NCBI GenBank assembly: GCA_045629485.1
Contig: JAZQRF010000217.1
Coordinates: 4,668 to 68,667 of the forward strand
Origin: Pseudopedobacter sp045629485
GTDB lineage: Bacteria; Bacteroidota; Bacteroidia; Sphingobacteriales; Sphingobacteriaceae
Direction: 5' to 3'
Length of the DNA stretch: 64,000 nt
The notes under the pieces are model-generated. The model worked only from the letters and a program-made list of their open reading frames with translations, was not told the DNA's origin and ran no database searches. Within the stretch, counting starts at the first letter, position 1. Every line of letters starts with the position of its first letter. Position numbers and translations under genes: made by a program. This document shows positions 17,228 to 25,323 of the stretch, piece after piece.

Positions 17228-18115
17228 ATGAATATCACCATAACCGGCTCCACCGGCTTCGCCGGTCAAAACCTAACCGCTTATCTGAAAGATTTTGATA
17301 TTCAAAAACTTTCCGTAAGGTACCGGGCAGGCCAAAAAATAGTTCTTGAGGATTCAGATGCCATCCTTCATCTATCAGGCAAAGCCCATGACCTAAAAAA
17401 AGTTTCAGAACCCAAAGATTATTATGAAGCCAACTTCGAATTAGCTAGACAGCTTTATGATGCTTTTCTGGAATCTGATGCAAAGAAATTTATCTTTATC
17501 AGTTCTGTAAAGGCTGCTGCTGATTCGGTTGATGGTATATTGACGGAGGAGGATCTACCAAACCCCCAAACCCATTACGGCAAATCAAAATTAATGGCGG
17601 AGGAATATATCAAAGCGCAGCCCTTACCAGAAGGGAAATCTTGTTATATCCTGCGGCCATGCATGATCCATGGGCCGGGGAATAAAGGGAATTTGAATTT
17701 ATTATACCAGTTTGTGAAAAGGGGAATTCCATATCCTTTGGCAGCGTTTGAAAATAAGCGTTCTTTCCTAAGTGTAGAGAATTTATGTTTTGTGATCAAA
17801 GAATTATTGGCGGGGGAAATTCCTTCAGGAGTTTACCAGCTGGCGGATGACGAAAGTTTGTCGACCAATGAGTTGGTTACAGAAATAGCTGTAGCATTGG
17901 GTTTAAAGCCAAGGTTTTGGACTATTCCTAGAAAAGTTCTAGCTACCCTAGCTAAAATGGGCGACAAGGTTAAATTACCATTAAACACAGAACGTTTACA
18001 AAAGCTGACAGAGGATTACGTGGTTTCTAACCAAAAGATAAAAGAAGCTTTGGGTAAAGATTTACCAGTAAGTGCAAGGGAGGGGCTAAGAAAGACCATC
18101 GTATCCTTTCAATAG
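17228..18115 (+). CDS. SDR nucleotide-sugar reductase/epimerase, WbpV-like
   Basis: A 295-residue extended SDR protein with cofactor motif GSTGFAG (residues 7-13), serines at 92-93 in ISSVKAAAD, and catalytic Y117-GKS-K121. In the WbpV/WbpK group such enzymes reduce UDP-4-keto-6-deoxy-GlcNAc to UDP-QuiNAc or UDP-FucNAc. The locus also encodes a WbpM-like dehydratase (20497-22440) that would make this substrate and a WbpL-like initiating transferase (19404-20396) that would use the product. Together they suggest QuiNAc or FucNAc as the first sugar. The specificity is inferred; annotation as a generic UDP-sugar epimerase is the fallback. Confidence 0.76.
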   Translation: MNITITGSTGFAGQNLTAYLKDFDIQKLSVRYRAGQKIVLEDSDAILHLSGKAHDLKKVSEPKDYYEANFELARQLYDAFLESDAKKFIFISSVKAAADSVDGILTEEDLPNPQTHYGKSKLMAEEYIKAQPLPEGKSCYILRPCMIHGPGNKGNLNLLYQFVKRGIPYPLAAFENKRSFLSVENLCFVIKELLAGEIPSGVYQLADDESLSTNELVTEIAVALGLKPRFWTIPRKVLATLAKMGDKVKLPLNTERLQKLTEDYVVSNQKIKEALGKDLPVSAREGLRKTIVSFQ

Positions 18116-18308
18116 ATTAGCAACCCTGTTGTAATGCGTTTGCGATCTGCCAATCAGATACAGGGCATGACGGATGTACTTGGACATACTAGGTAGCGGG
18201 TCGCTTGCGTGACGCTTCAGTGCGCCCGGCCTAAGACTAGCCGTACCTTTCACAATTCCGCATTTTACTCTGTCGAAAAAAATTGACGCAGGTTAAGAAA
18301 AACAGCTT
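18116..18308. other. G+C-rich intergenic patch with a reverse-strand open frame
   Basis: Bases 18181-18240 contain 36 G or C of 60, against 14 of 60 at 13081-13140 in the same locus. On the reverse strand a frame stays open across the patch and stops at 18086; an ATG at 18187 would give a 33-residue peptide beginning MSKYIRHALYLIGRSQTHYN. The plus strand has no such frame. The patch lies between the 3' ends of the WbpV-like gene and the reverse-strand regulator. It may be a remnant of a transferred gene or a dispersed intergenic repeat. I recognise no tRNA, terminator or insertion sequence end. Confidence 0.4.
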
Positions 18309-18866
18309 TCATAATTTACTCAGCGTCCCCGGAGCCATCTCCAGAAAAGAGGCAATATGGCCTCGCTTCAGCCGCTGGTTGGCCCACGGAAAATATTCCC
18401 TAAACCTTTGGTAACGTTCCTGGCAATGCAGGATCATGAGCAGCTGCATGCGCTGGTTATCATAGATAAAATACTCTTCCAGGAGCCTGCCATAGATATA
18501 ATTAAATTCGGGATAGGTGTTTTTAAGGGTGTGGATGTCCTGGTAGCTCAGCCAGAGCAAATCGCAATTTTCTGCGGCTATGGCCGTACATTTAGCGGTT
18601 TGATGGTTCACAAAACTCCCGAAGTCCTGTATAAAATCCTGTTCCTTCAGGAACCAGCAAACATGGTTGCGGTCTTCTACCCAGGTTTCTCCTATCACTA
18701 GCCCTGTGGCAATAAAGTATACCTGCCGAAGCAGTTTTCCCTGCTGGTAAATCCGGTCATTTTTTTTATAGCTGACCAGCCTTGCCCGGCTGCGGATGAA
18801 TACTTCCAGCTCTTCGCTCAGGTTTCCAATTAGTTCCAGACGGTCCAAAAGTAATGTTATTTCCAT
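18309..18866 (-). CDS. Crp/Fnr-family transcriptional regulator
   Basis: A 185-residue protein: an N-terminal cyclic-nucleotide-binding-type beta barrel (about 1-115, with KKNDRIYQQGKLLRQVYFIATG), a long dimerisation helix and a short C-terminal helix-turn-helix (GHIASFLEMAPGTLSKL). It lacks the Fnr cysteine set and a clear cAMP-site Arg/Ser pair, so the ligand is unknown. Bacteroidota have many such regulators of about 190 residues; this one stops directly after the recognition helix, a few residues earlier than I would expect. It is the only reverse-strand gene in the glycan locus and visibly more G+C-rich than its neighbours, suggesting later insertion. Confidence 0.85.
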   Translation of the reverse strand: MEITLLLDRLELIGNLSEELEVFIRSRARLVSYKKNDRIYQQGKLLRQVYFIATGLVIGETWVEDRNHVCWFLKEQDFIQDFGSFVNHQTAKCTAIAAENCDLLWLSYQDIHTLKNTYPEFNYIYGRLLEEYFIYDNQRMQLLMILHCQERYQRFREYFPWANQRLKRGHIASFLEMAPGTLSKL

Positions 18867-18998
18867 ACGCGACTTTTTTGATGCAGATCAATTTTTTTAT
18901 GTACATAAAAACTAAAATTAGTAGTGTTAGTGAGGTTTTGGTAATCAGTGTTATATAGCAATTTACAGATTTTATTTTATTCACAAAAGTTTTATCGG

Positions 18999-19103
18999 AT
19001 GTATGAAAATTATGATGATGTCCGGGCCGTACAGGAGCGGTACCTCCCCGGATCCACACTGCTCACCGTTTTACCTTTAGGGGAGAAAGGCAGGTGCTTA
19101 TGA
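18999..19103 (+). CDS. Possible 34-residue peptide or gene remnant
   Basis: A short open frame from ATG 18999 to TGA 19101-19103. It begins MYENYDDVRAVQERYLPGST and ends with LLTVLPLGEKGRCL. The residue pattern is protein-like (an amphipathic acidic start, no low-complexity bias) and the codons share the higher G+C of this patch. It precedes the decayed helix-turn-helix gene in another frame. I do not recognise a family. It could be a fragment of a larger lost gene; treat it as a candidate only. Confidence 0.25.
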   Translation: MYENYDDVRAVQERYLPGSTLLTVLPLGEKGRCL

Positions 19104-19129
19104 GGCAAATTTTACGCCTGCTGCAGATT

Positions 19130-19353
19130 ATGGTTAATATAGAAAAGATCCTGAACGAGGTCTTAAGCCACCTTGAAAAGCTTCATCCGGAGGAAAAAGA
19201 AGAAGAAGTTTGGATGGATTCCTACGAGGTGATGGACACCTATAAAATCAGCCGAAGCACTTTGTACCGATGGCAGTTTGCTTGCCGGCGAGCAAGCTGG
19301 TGGAGGTGGCTGAGAAGAAGATGAATAGCCGGAAAGGTAATGAACAGGTATGA
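19130..19353 (+). pseudogene. Decayed helix-turn-helix (excisionase/MerR-like) protein
   Basis: From ATG 19130 the frame reads MVNIEKILNEVLSHLEKLHP and then WMDSYEVMDTYKISRSTLYRW, the N-terminal coiled helix and winged-helix start common in small Bacteroidota DNA-binding proteins. It then degenerates into an Arg/Trp-rich run and stops at 19324. Two bases over, the frame contains LPASKLVEVAEKKMNSRKGN and runs to TGA at 19351-19353. LPASKL is the expected continuation after the recognition helix, but the usual GGRWYY wing is missing. This points to at least one frameshift and a small deletion. An alternative is a genuinely short variant ending at 19324. Confidence 0.5.
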
Positions 19354-19403
19354 AAAAAATATTATTATTTTTACAGCCAATTACCTGTTACCCTGTACCA
19401 CAC

Positions 19404-20396
19404 ATGACCCTATTTTTTATTTCAATAATTGTATTTTTCTTCTTGGAATTCCTTTACTTCAAAATAGCCGATCATTTTAATATCATCGACAAGCCCAATT
19501 TAAGAAGTTCGCATTCAGAGATCACCCTCCGTGGTGGGGGTATCATCTTCCCGATTGCTTTTATCGCGGGGATATTTATTTTTGACCCGTCTTACTGGTA
19601 TGCAGCTTTCGGGGTTTTTGCCATTGCTTTCATCAGTTTTCTGGATGATGTATGGACATTGAATAATAAAATAAGGATCGGCGTACACCTGTTGTCTGTT
19701 TTGTTGATCCTTGTTCAAATCATCTTCTATCACCGGATTCCGGCTGATACAGTCTTCAGCCCTTATTCCTTATTCTTTATTCTTTGTTCAGTCATCATTG
19801 TTATCGGCATCATCAATGCCTATAATTTCATGGATGGAATAAACGGGATTACGGTTTTGTATTCCCTGGTGGCTGTTAGTTCTTTGTTTTATATTCAGGA
19901 ATATTTAAACATACACCTGTTAGCTCAACCTGTGTTTCTATTACTTATAGCTTCTCTGGTGGTATTTGGTTTTTTTAATCTTCGCGTAAAGGCTAAAGCT
20001 TTTGCCGGTGATGTCGGGAGTATCAGCATCGCATTGATACTTTGCTTCCTCATCCTGCAACTGATCATCAGCACAGGCGACCTGAAATGGCTGCTGCTTG
20101 TTGGCGTTTATGGATTGGACAGTGTGGCCACTATTTTTTGCCGGCTCATGAGGCGTGAGAATATTTTTGATGCGCACCGCTCTCATTTTTACCAATACCT
20201 GGCGAATGAGAAAAAATGGAAACATACCTCTATATCAATTTTATATGCAACAGCGCAATTGTTGCTAAATGTGGTAGTGGTTTATTCTCCATCAGAAAAT
20301 CACGTTTATGTCCTGTGTTTTTTCTTTCTTATGATTAGCTATATTGTAATAAGATTAAAATTTGAAGGTTCAGGAAGATTGTTCGGAACATACTGA
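19404..20396 (+). CDS. Polyprenyl-phosphate sugar-1-phosphate transferase (WecA/WbpL/MraY family)
   Basis: A 330-residue membrane protein with about ten helices that should start the repeat unit by moving a HexNAc-type sugar-1-phosphate from its UDP donor to undecaprenyl phosphate. Landmarks: DKPNLRSSHSEITLRGGGI after the first helix, FLDDVWTLNNKIRIGVHL (Mg-binding Asp pair), NAYNFMDGINGI and AFAGDVGS. The ATG at 19404 places the first helix at the N-terminus as in the family. An upstream in-frame ATG at 19350 would add 18 residues and overlap the stop of the decayed helix-turn-helix frame; it cannot be ruled out. A WbpM-like gene follows. Confidence 0.87.
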   Translation: MTLFFISIIVFFFLEFLYFKIADHFNIIDKPNLRSSHSEITLRGGGIIFPIAFIAGIFIFDPSYWYAAFGVFAIAFISFLDDVWTLNNKIRIGVHLLSVLLILVQIIFYHRIPADTVFSPYSLFFILCSVIIVIGIINAYNFMDGINGITVLYSLVAVSSLFYIQEYLNIHLLAQPVFLLLIASLVVFGFFNLRVKAKAFAGDVGSISIALILCFLILQLIISTGDLKWLLLVGVYGLDSVATIFCRLMRRENIFDAHRSHFYQYLANEKKWKHTSISILYATAQLLLNVVVVYSPSENHVYVLCFFFLMISYIVIRLKFEGSGRLFGTY

Positions 20397-20437
20397 AATA
20401 TCCCACGGATTAGAGATAAGTATTTTAACTAAAAGAA

Positions 20438-20471
20438 TTTGTAACAAAATCTAAACAATTAGGTATATTTG
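20438..20471 (+). promoter_or_regulatory. Candidate Bacteroidota promoter for the WbpM-like operon
   Basis: A perfect -7 element of the TAnnTTTG type, TATATTTG, lies at 20464-20471. A -33-type TTTG is at 20438-20441, 22 bases upstream (usual spacing 19-21). The start codon at 20497 is 25 bases downstream of the -7 element, leaving a short leader. It would allow the last three glycan genes to be transcribed independently of the upstream part of the locus. Confidence 0.5.
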
Positions 20472-20496
20472 AGCCTTTATAAGCAAAGAACACTTT

Positions 20497-22440
20497 ATGT
20501 TTAAAAAGATAAACATTGTACCACGGTGGTTAATATTTTGTCTAGACCTCCTTTGCTGTGGTTTTGCTTTAGTGCTTTCCTATTTTATAAAGTTTAACTT
20601 TGATGTTTCCCATATTGACATCCATGAACTGAGCAGAAACCTGTTGATTTTCCTGGGGGTCAGCAGTGTAGTGTTCTTTAACGTAAAAACTTATGCTGGG
20701 ATAGTACGCTATACCAGTGCTCAGGATTCTTTTCGCATTCTCTTTAGTGTTTCTGTAAGCAATGCTTTTTTTATCCTGTGTAACCTCTTTTTGCTGTCTT
20801 TTAACCGTGAACCAATCATTTCAAATGTAATTATCGTCATTACGGGCTTGTGCAGTTTCGTATTGATGATTACCTATAGGGTATTGGTTAAATACTTTTT
20901 TCTGTATATCAAAAACATGAACCTCGATAAGAGAAGGGTGATCATTTTTGGAGCGGGAGAGATTGGTGTCGCCACTAAACGAACCTTAGATACCGACCCT
21001 TCGGTGAACATGAGTGTTGTCGCATTTATAGATGATGATCCCCGGAAAAAAGGGAAAGCGGTAGACAATGTGAAGATTTACCATACAGATGATTTAGAGC
21101 GGATTATCGAACTGGAGAAAATAGACGACCTGATTCTTTCCACTTTAAGGCTCTCCTCAGAAAAGAAAAATAAAGTAGTAGATCTCTGCCTCGATCATAA
21201 TGTGAAAGTTTTAAATGTTCCTCCTACACGAACCTGGGTAAACGGCTCTTTTAAAACGCAACAGATCAAAAATATTAAGATAGAGGATCTTTTGGAAAGA
21301 GCTCCAATTGTTATAGACGAAGGGGAAATAAAAAACCAGCTTTCCGGAAAGAGAATACTCGTAACCGGTGCAGCCGGTTCTATAGGCAGCGAGATTGTTC
21401 GCCAGCTGGCTAAGTTCGAGCCCCAGCTGATTATTTTGAATGATGTAGCCGAAACTGCACTTCATGAAATTCAATTGGAGCTGCAGGATAATAACCTGTG
21501 CAACAACTTCATCGCTTTTATCGGCGATGTCAAGAACAAGCTCAGGATGGAGGATTTATTCAAAACTTTTAAGCCTCATTATGTGTACCATGCGGCTGCA
21601 TATAAGCATGTGCCTATGATGGAAAATAATCCATCAGAAGCGATATGCACAAACGTTGGGGGTACAAAAAATATAGCCGATCTTTCTCTAAAATACCATG
21701 TGAGCCGCTTTGTAATGGTCTCGACTGATAAAGCTGTAAACCCCACCAATGTGATGGGCGCTTCTAAAAGAATCGCGGAGATGTATGTGCAATCTCTTTT
21801 TACTGCTTTGCAACAGGAAGACAAGGTGTTCAAAAATGGAATGAGCCATTTAAATGCAGATGGAGTTAAAACTAAATTCATTACTACCCGTTTTGGCAAT
21901 GTTTTAGGGTCAAATGGGTCGGTTATTCCACGGTTCCAAGCGCAGATCCAGAAAGGGGGTCCGGTAACTGTTACACATCCTGATATTACACGCTTTTTTA
22001 TGACGATTCCGGAAGCCTGTCGCCTGGTTTTAGAGGCTGGATCTATGGGGAAAGGCGGAGAAATATTCATTTTTGATATGGGAAGATCTGTGAAGATTGT
22101 GGAGCTGGCCAAGAAGATGATCAAGCTGTCGGGCTTAGTCCCTAATCAGGATGTGAAAATTGAATTTACAGGATTGAGGCCCGGAGAAAAATTATACGAA
22201 GAATTATTAAACGACCTGGAAAATACAGTCCCTACGCATCATGAAAAAATTATGATTGCTAAGGTAATTGCCAGCGAATTTGAAGAAGTCAATTACAAAA
22301 TCGAAGCACTTACGGCACTTGCCTGCGAGTACAAAGACAGGGAGGTCGTAAAATTGATGAAACATATAGTTCCTGAGTTTAAAAGTAATAACTCTGTTTA
22401 CGAGGAGCTGGATATGGAAAAAGAGTCTGTTAATGTTTAA
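20497..22440 (+). CDS. Membrane-bound UDP-GlcNAc 4,6-dehydratase (WbpM/CapD/FlaA1 family)
   Basis: A 647-residue protein of the long WbpM type. Four N-terminal hydrophobic helices (to about 135) are followed by a first Rossmann domain (IIFGAGEIG, 149-157) and then the catalytic SDR domain with GAAGSIG (291-297). The active-site segment STDKAVNPTNVMGASK (409-424) has methionine at the usual tyrosine position (M420, K424), the S-M-K arrangement of this family. It converts UDP-GlcNAc to UDP-4-keto-6-deoxy-GlcNAc, the substrate for the WbpV-like enzyme at 17228-18115. Its stop overlaps the next start by 8 bp. Confidence 0.93.
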   Translation: MFKKINIVPRWLIFCLDLLCCGFALVLSYFIKFNFDVSHIDIHELSRNLLIFLGVSSVVFFNVKTYAGIVRYTSAQDSFRILFSVSVSNAFFILCNLFLLSFNREPIISNVIIVITGLCSFVLMITYRVLVKYFFLYIKNMNLDKRRVIIFGAGEIGVATKRTLDTDPSVNMSVVAFIDDDPRKKGKAVDNVKIYHTDDLERIIELEKIDDLILSTLRLSSEKKNKVVDLCLDHNVKVLNVPPTRTWVNGSFKTQQIKNIKIEDLLERAPIVIDEGEIKNQLSGKRILVTGAAGSIGSEIVRQLAKFEPQLIILNDVAETALHEIQLELQDNNLCNNFIAFIGDVKNKLRMEDLFKTFKPHYVYHAAAYKHVPMMENNPSEAICTNVGGTKNIADLSLKYHVSRFVMVSTDKAVNPTNVMGASKRIAEMYVQSLFTALQQEDKVFKNGMSHLNADGVKTKFITTRFGNVLGSNGSVIPRFQAQIQKGGPVTVTHPDITRFFMTIPEACRLVLEAGSMGKGGEIFIFDMGRSVKIVELAKKMIKLSGLVPNQDVKIEFTGLRPGEKLYEELLNDLENTVPTHHEKIMIAKVIASEFEEVNYKIEALTALACEYKDREVVKLMKHIVPEFKSNNSVYEELDMEKESVNV

Positions 22441-24046
22441 AAAGCAAAGAAATATTTTATTATTTGTATTACTAAGTATTGCAAATGTCCTGATCGCACA
22501 AACTCCTAACCAGAATCTCCCATTCTCTTATTCTTTATATCAGAAGTTAGATCATAGAGTCTATGACCAGTCTAATCGATTCCATAGTTCCATAAGGCCT
22601 TATTTCGCTGATGATTCTCTTATTTCGGCTAGTATAGATTCTTTTTATAATATCGGAACCGATACTGCTAAAAAGAACTGGGTACACAGAAAGTTATTTC
22701 AGGAGCACCTGATAGAAATCCATAAGCCTGATTTTAGAGTTTATGCAGACTTTCTCCCTGATTTTACCATCGGCTATGATCACGAATCAGGAAGATCCAC
22801 ATGGCTAAATACCCGGGGGTACCAGATAGGGGTAACTGTAGGGAACAAATTCTCCTTTTATACCAGCGGCTACGAAAACCAGGGGGTTTTTCCGGCATAT
22901 ATTACCAGATTTATTGATGAGAATCGGGTAGTACCTGGTCAGGTGGGTGGCAAGTTCGGTGAGTTAGAAAAGGATTGGGCTTACACCACGGCTTTATTAT
23001 CGTACAGCCCTAATAAATACCTCAACTTTGCATTGGCATACGATAAGAATTTCATAGGGGATGGCTATCGGTCTATGCTTTTATCAGATGCAGCAGCAAA
23101 TTATTCTTTTTTTAGATTAAGAGCCTCGTTAGGAGCAGTTCAATACCAAACTGTCTTTGCTTACATGCTGGATCCGGGAGCCCCAAGGCTTACCAATGAT
23201 CGCCGGTTAGGCGACCGCGGGAAATGGGGTGCCTTTCACTATTTAGACTGGAATGTGAACAACCGCCTGTCACTTGGGTTCTTCCAGGCAGTTACCTGGG
23301 CAGATGCAGAGCCTGAAGGAAAACGCGGGTTTGATTTTAACTATATTCATCCTTTTGTATTCCTTAGGCCAATAGAGAGTGCTAATACCACTTCTCCTGA
23401 TAAGATGCGTTTAGGTTTAAATGCAAAATATGAATTGTTGAAAAGTACCACTCTCTACGGTCAATTTATGATAGATGAGTTTACGGCAAAGGAATTCTTT
23501 GCCGGAAATGGTTATTGGGCAAATAAGTGGGCTTTACAATTAGGATTCAGGGGTAGTAACCTGTTTGGTGTTGAGCGGTTAAATTATCTTGGAGAGTTCA
23601 ATACTGCAAGGCCTTATACCTATGCACATTTTGACAGAGTGTCTAATTACGGGCAATATAATCAGCCATTAGCACATCCCTATGGCGCTAATTTCAGGGA
23701 GGTTCTCGGCTTACTGAATTACAGCATAAAGCGATTCGATTTCCAGGGTCAGTTACTATATGCGCATTATGGCTTAGATCCAGAAGGGGAGAATTACGGA
23801 AAGAACATCTTCTTATCGTATGATGACAGGAGCCTGAATTACGGCAGCAAAGTAGGGAACGGTATAGGAACAGATCTTTATTTTGCCAAAGGAAGGGTTT
23901 CCTACCTCTTTAATCCTAAATACAATTTGAGATTAGAGATAAACGGAATTATCAGGAGCGAAAATAATACATTGGGTGATAGAAATACCGGCTTGATTAG
24001 TTTTGGGTTAAGAAGTTCATTTCGAAATTTTTATGATGATTTTTAA
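22433..24046 (+). CDS. Wzi-like outer-membrane beta-barrel protein
   Basis: A 537-residue exported protein. Residues 1-22 form a signal peptide (NILLFVLLSIANVLIAQ). The rest is rich in alternating aromatic beta strands, such as LSLGFFQAVTWADAE and TTLYGQFMIDEFTAKEFF, and ends in strand-like FGLRSSFRNFYDDF with a terminal Phe, as in outer-membrane barrels. It resembles the capsule-assembly Wzi group; some relatives in Bacteroidota are annotated as gliding protein RemB. Overlapping the WbpM-like gene by 8 bp, it probably helps anchor or assemble the polysaccharide at the surface. The function is inferred from family and context. Confidence 0.72.
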   Translation: MFKKQRNILLFVLLSIANVLIAQTPNQNLPFSYSLYQKLDHRVYDQSNRFHSSIRPYFADDSLISASIDSFYNIGTDTAKKNWVHRKLFQEHLIEIHKPDFRVYADFLPDFTIGYDHESGRSTWLNTRGYQIGVTVGNKFSFYTSGYENQGVFPAYITRFIDENRVVPGQVGGKFGELEKDWAYTTALLSYSPNKYLNFALAYDKNFIGDGYRSMLLSDAAANYSFFRLRASLGAVQYQTVFAYMLDPGAPRLTNDRRLGDRGKWGAFHYLDWNVNNRLSLGFFQAVTWADAEPEGKRGFDFNYIHPFVFLRPIESANTTSPDKMRLGLNAKYELLKSTTLYGQFMIDEFTAKEFFAGNGYWANKWALQLGFRGSNLFGVERLNYLGEFNTARPYTYAHFDRVSNYGQYNQPLAHPYGANFREVLGLLNYSIKRFDFQGQLLYAHYGLDPEGENYGKNIFLSYDDRSLNYGSKVGNGIGTDLYFAKGRVSYLFNPKYNLRLEINGIIRSENNTLGDRNTGLISFGLRSSFRNFYDDF

Positions 24047-24051
24047 ACCTG

Positions 24052-25323
24052 ATGACAGAGAATCAGAAAAGAGAGGTCATATTAATCCTTCCTTATTTAA
24101 AGGTAAACGCTACAGCTGCTGAGAGGTTTAAAAGCTTTATCTGTGCTTTTCAAAATGACCCGCGGGTTTGCTTAACGATTTATCAGGTTAAATACCCCCA
24201 TACTAAAAGTTATTTTTCAGGTATGGATGTAGATAATGTAGATGACTATCCTGCTAATGATTTAAAAATAAACTATATCTCTCCTCGTTTGAACAGGATC
24301 CAGAAATTTGGCTTTCAGTCACTTGAAATGGGGAATAAATTCTTCTGGAAGGTCGCACATCTGCTGCATCTCGTTATGTATAAAAGCGATATTTTTTATC
24401 CCGGAGATCTAAATCACTTACAGCCAAATAAGCAACACCAAGGGTATGTAATAGTTTCAGGTGCTCATTTCAGTTATTTTTATTCAGCCTTAAGATTAGC
24501 AAAAAATCTGGGATATAAGCTTATTATAGATTACAGAGATCCATGGACCTTTGGCTATCCCCCCATAGGAGGGATTAGAATTCTGCATAAATTGAAGGTT
24601 CTGATTAACAGGAGAAAGGAGCTGGAGATTCTGAAACATGCGGATTTGATAACTACAGTGTCAGCCTCTTTAAGACAATTTTTTCCGAAAGTTATAATAG
24701 ATAAGGTAATTGTTACCCCCAACGGAAGCAATTTTGAGGTTAAGGATACAGTGAGTTCTAGTAGCCCCAGGACATTTAACATTTTGTACGCAGGAACGAT
24801 ATATAATATCCAGCTGGAAAATGAAGTTTTTTTTAAAGCACTGGCTGATTTTATGAAGAATAAGGATCAATCAAAAGTGAAACTACAGTTCATCGGTTCT
24901 GCTCGTCATGCCGTATTAAATAAAATTCTCATTAAATATAAGCTTCAAACATTCGTACAGATGAGTCCGAGGGTTAAAAGAAAAGAATTGATGACTTATT
25001 TAAATGATGCCTCCGTATTTCTTCAATTAAAATTAGGGGATAATAAATCTATTATTACTTCTAAACTGGCAGATTATCTAGCTTTCCGAAAACCTATTTT
25101 ATTACCTGTTAGCGATAATGGTGATATAGCAGAAAGCATCATCATGAACAATGCTGGCTATGTGTGCAACACAGTGGAAGAAAATATTGCTGTTTTAGAG
25201 TCTTTGTACCAGAAATTTAAAAAAGGAGAATCTTTGGTGGTTCCTCAGTCGGAGGAAATGCTGCTTAAAAATTCAAGATCCTATATAGCAAAAGAATTTG
25301 TTGATCAGGTTTTAAAGGTTTAA
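24052..25323 (+). CDS. Glycosyltransferase, GT-B fold (GT4-like)
   Basis: A 423-residue protein. The N-terminal half contains ILPYLKVNATAAERFKSF and IIDYRDPWTFGYPP, the latter a frequent GT4/GT1 landmark. The donor half has ILYAGTIYNIQLENEVFFKAL, LQFIGSARH and ADYLAFRKPILLPV, with a less conserved E-x7-E region than the other GT4 genes here. It starts 5 bp after the Wzi-like gene. Its stop codon shares TTAA with the stop of the convergent dxs gene (4 bp overlap), so the locus ends abruptly. The sugar is unknown. Confidence 0.75.
   Translation: MTENQKREVILILPYLKVNATAAERFKSFICAFQNDPRVCLTIYQVKYPHTKSYFSGMDVDNVDDYPANDLKINYISPRLNRIQKFGFQSLEMGNKFFWKVAHLLHLVMYKSDIFYPGDLNHLQPNKQHQGYVIVSGAHFSYFYSALRLAKNLGYKLIIDYRDPWTFGYPPIGGIRILHKLKVLINRRKELEILKHADLITTVSASLRQFFPKVIIDKVIVTPNGSNFEVKDTVSSSSPRTFNILYAGTIYNIQLENEVFFKALADFMKNKDQSKVKLQFIGSARHAVLNKILIKYKLQTFVQMSPRVKRKELMTYLNDASVFLQLKLGDNKSIITSKLADYLAFRKPILLPVSDNGDIAESIIMNNAGYVCNTVEENIAVLESLYQKFKKGESLVVPQSEEMLLKNSRSYIAKEFVDQVLKV

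Noticed and set aside
18120..18260. tRNA or other known structured RNA in the G+C-rich patch
   Set aside because: No cloverleaf arms, TTCGA-type loop or CCA end could be found on either strand.
18357..18701. Plus-strand open frame of 114 codons
   Set aside because: It is antisense to the Crp/Fnr gene, whose domains are clear; its residues show no fold pattern.
20497..22440. Two fused or split genes (sensor plus dehydratase)
   Set aside because: N-terminal helices plus two Rossmann domains in about 650 residues is the normal layout of long WbpM/CapD proteins.
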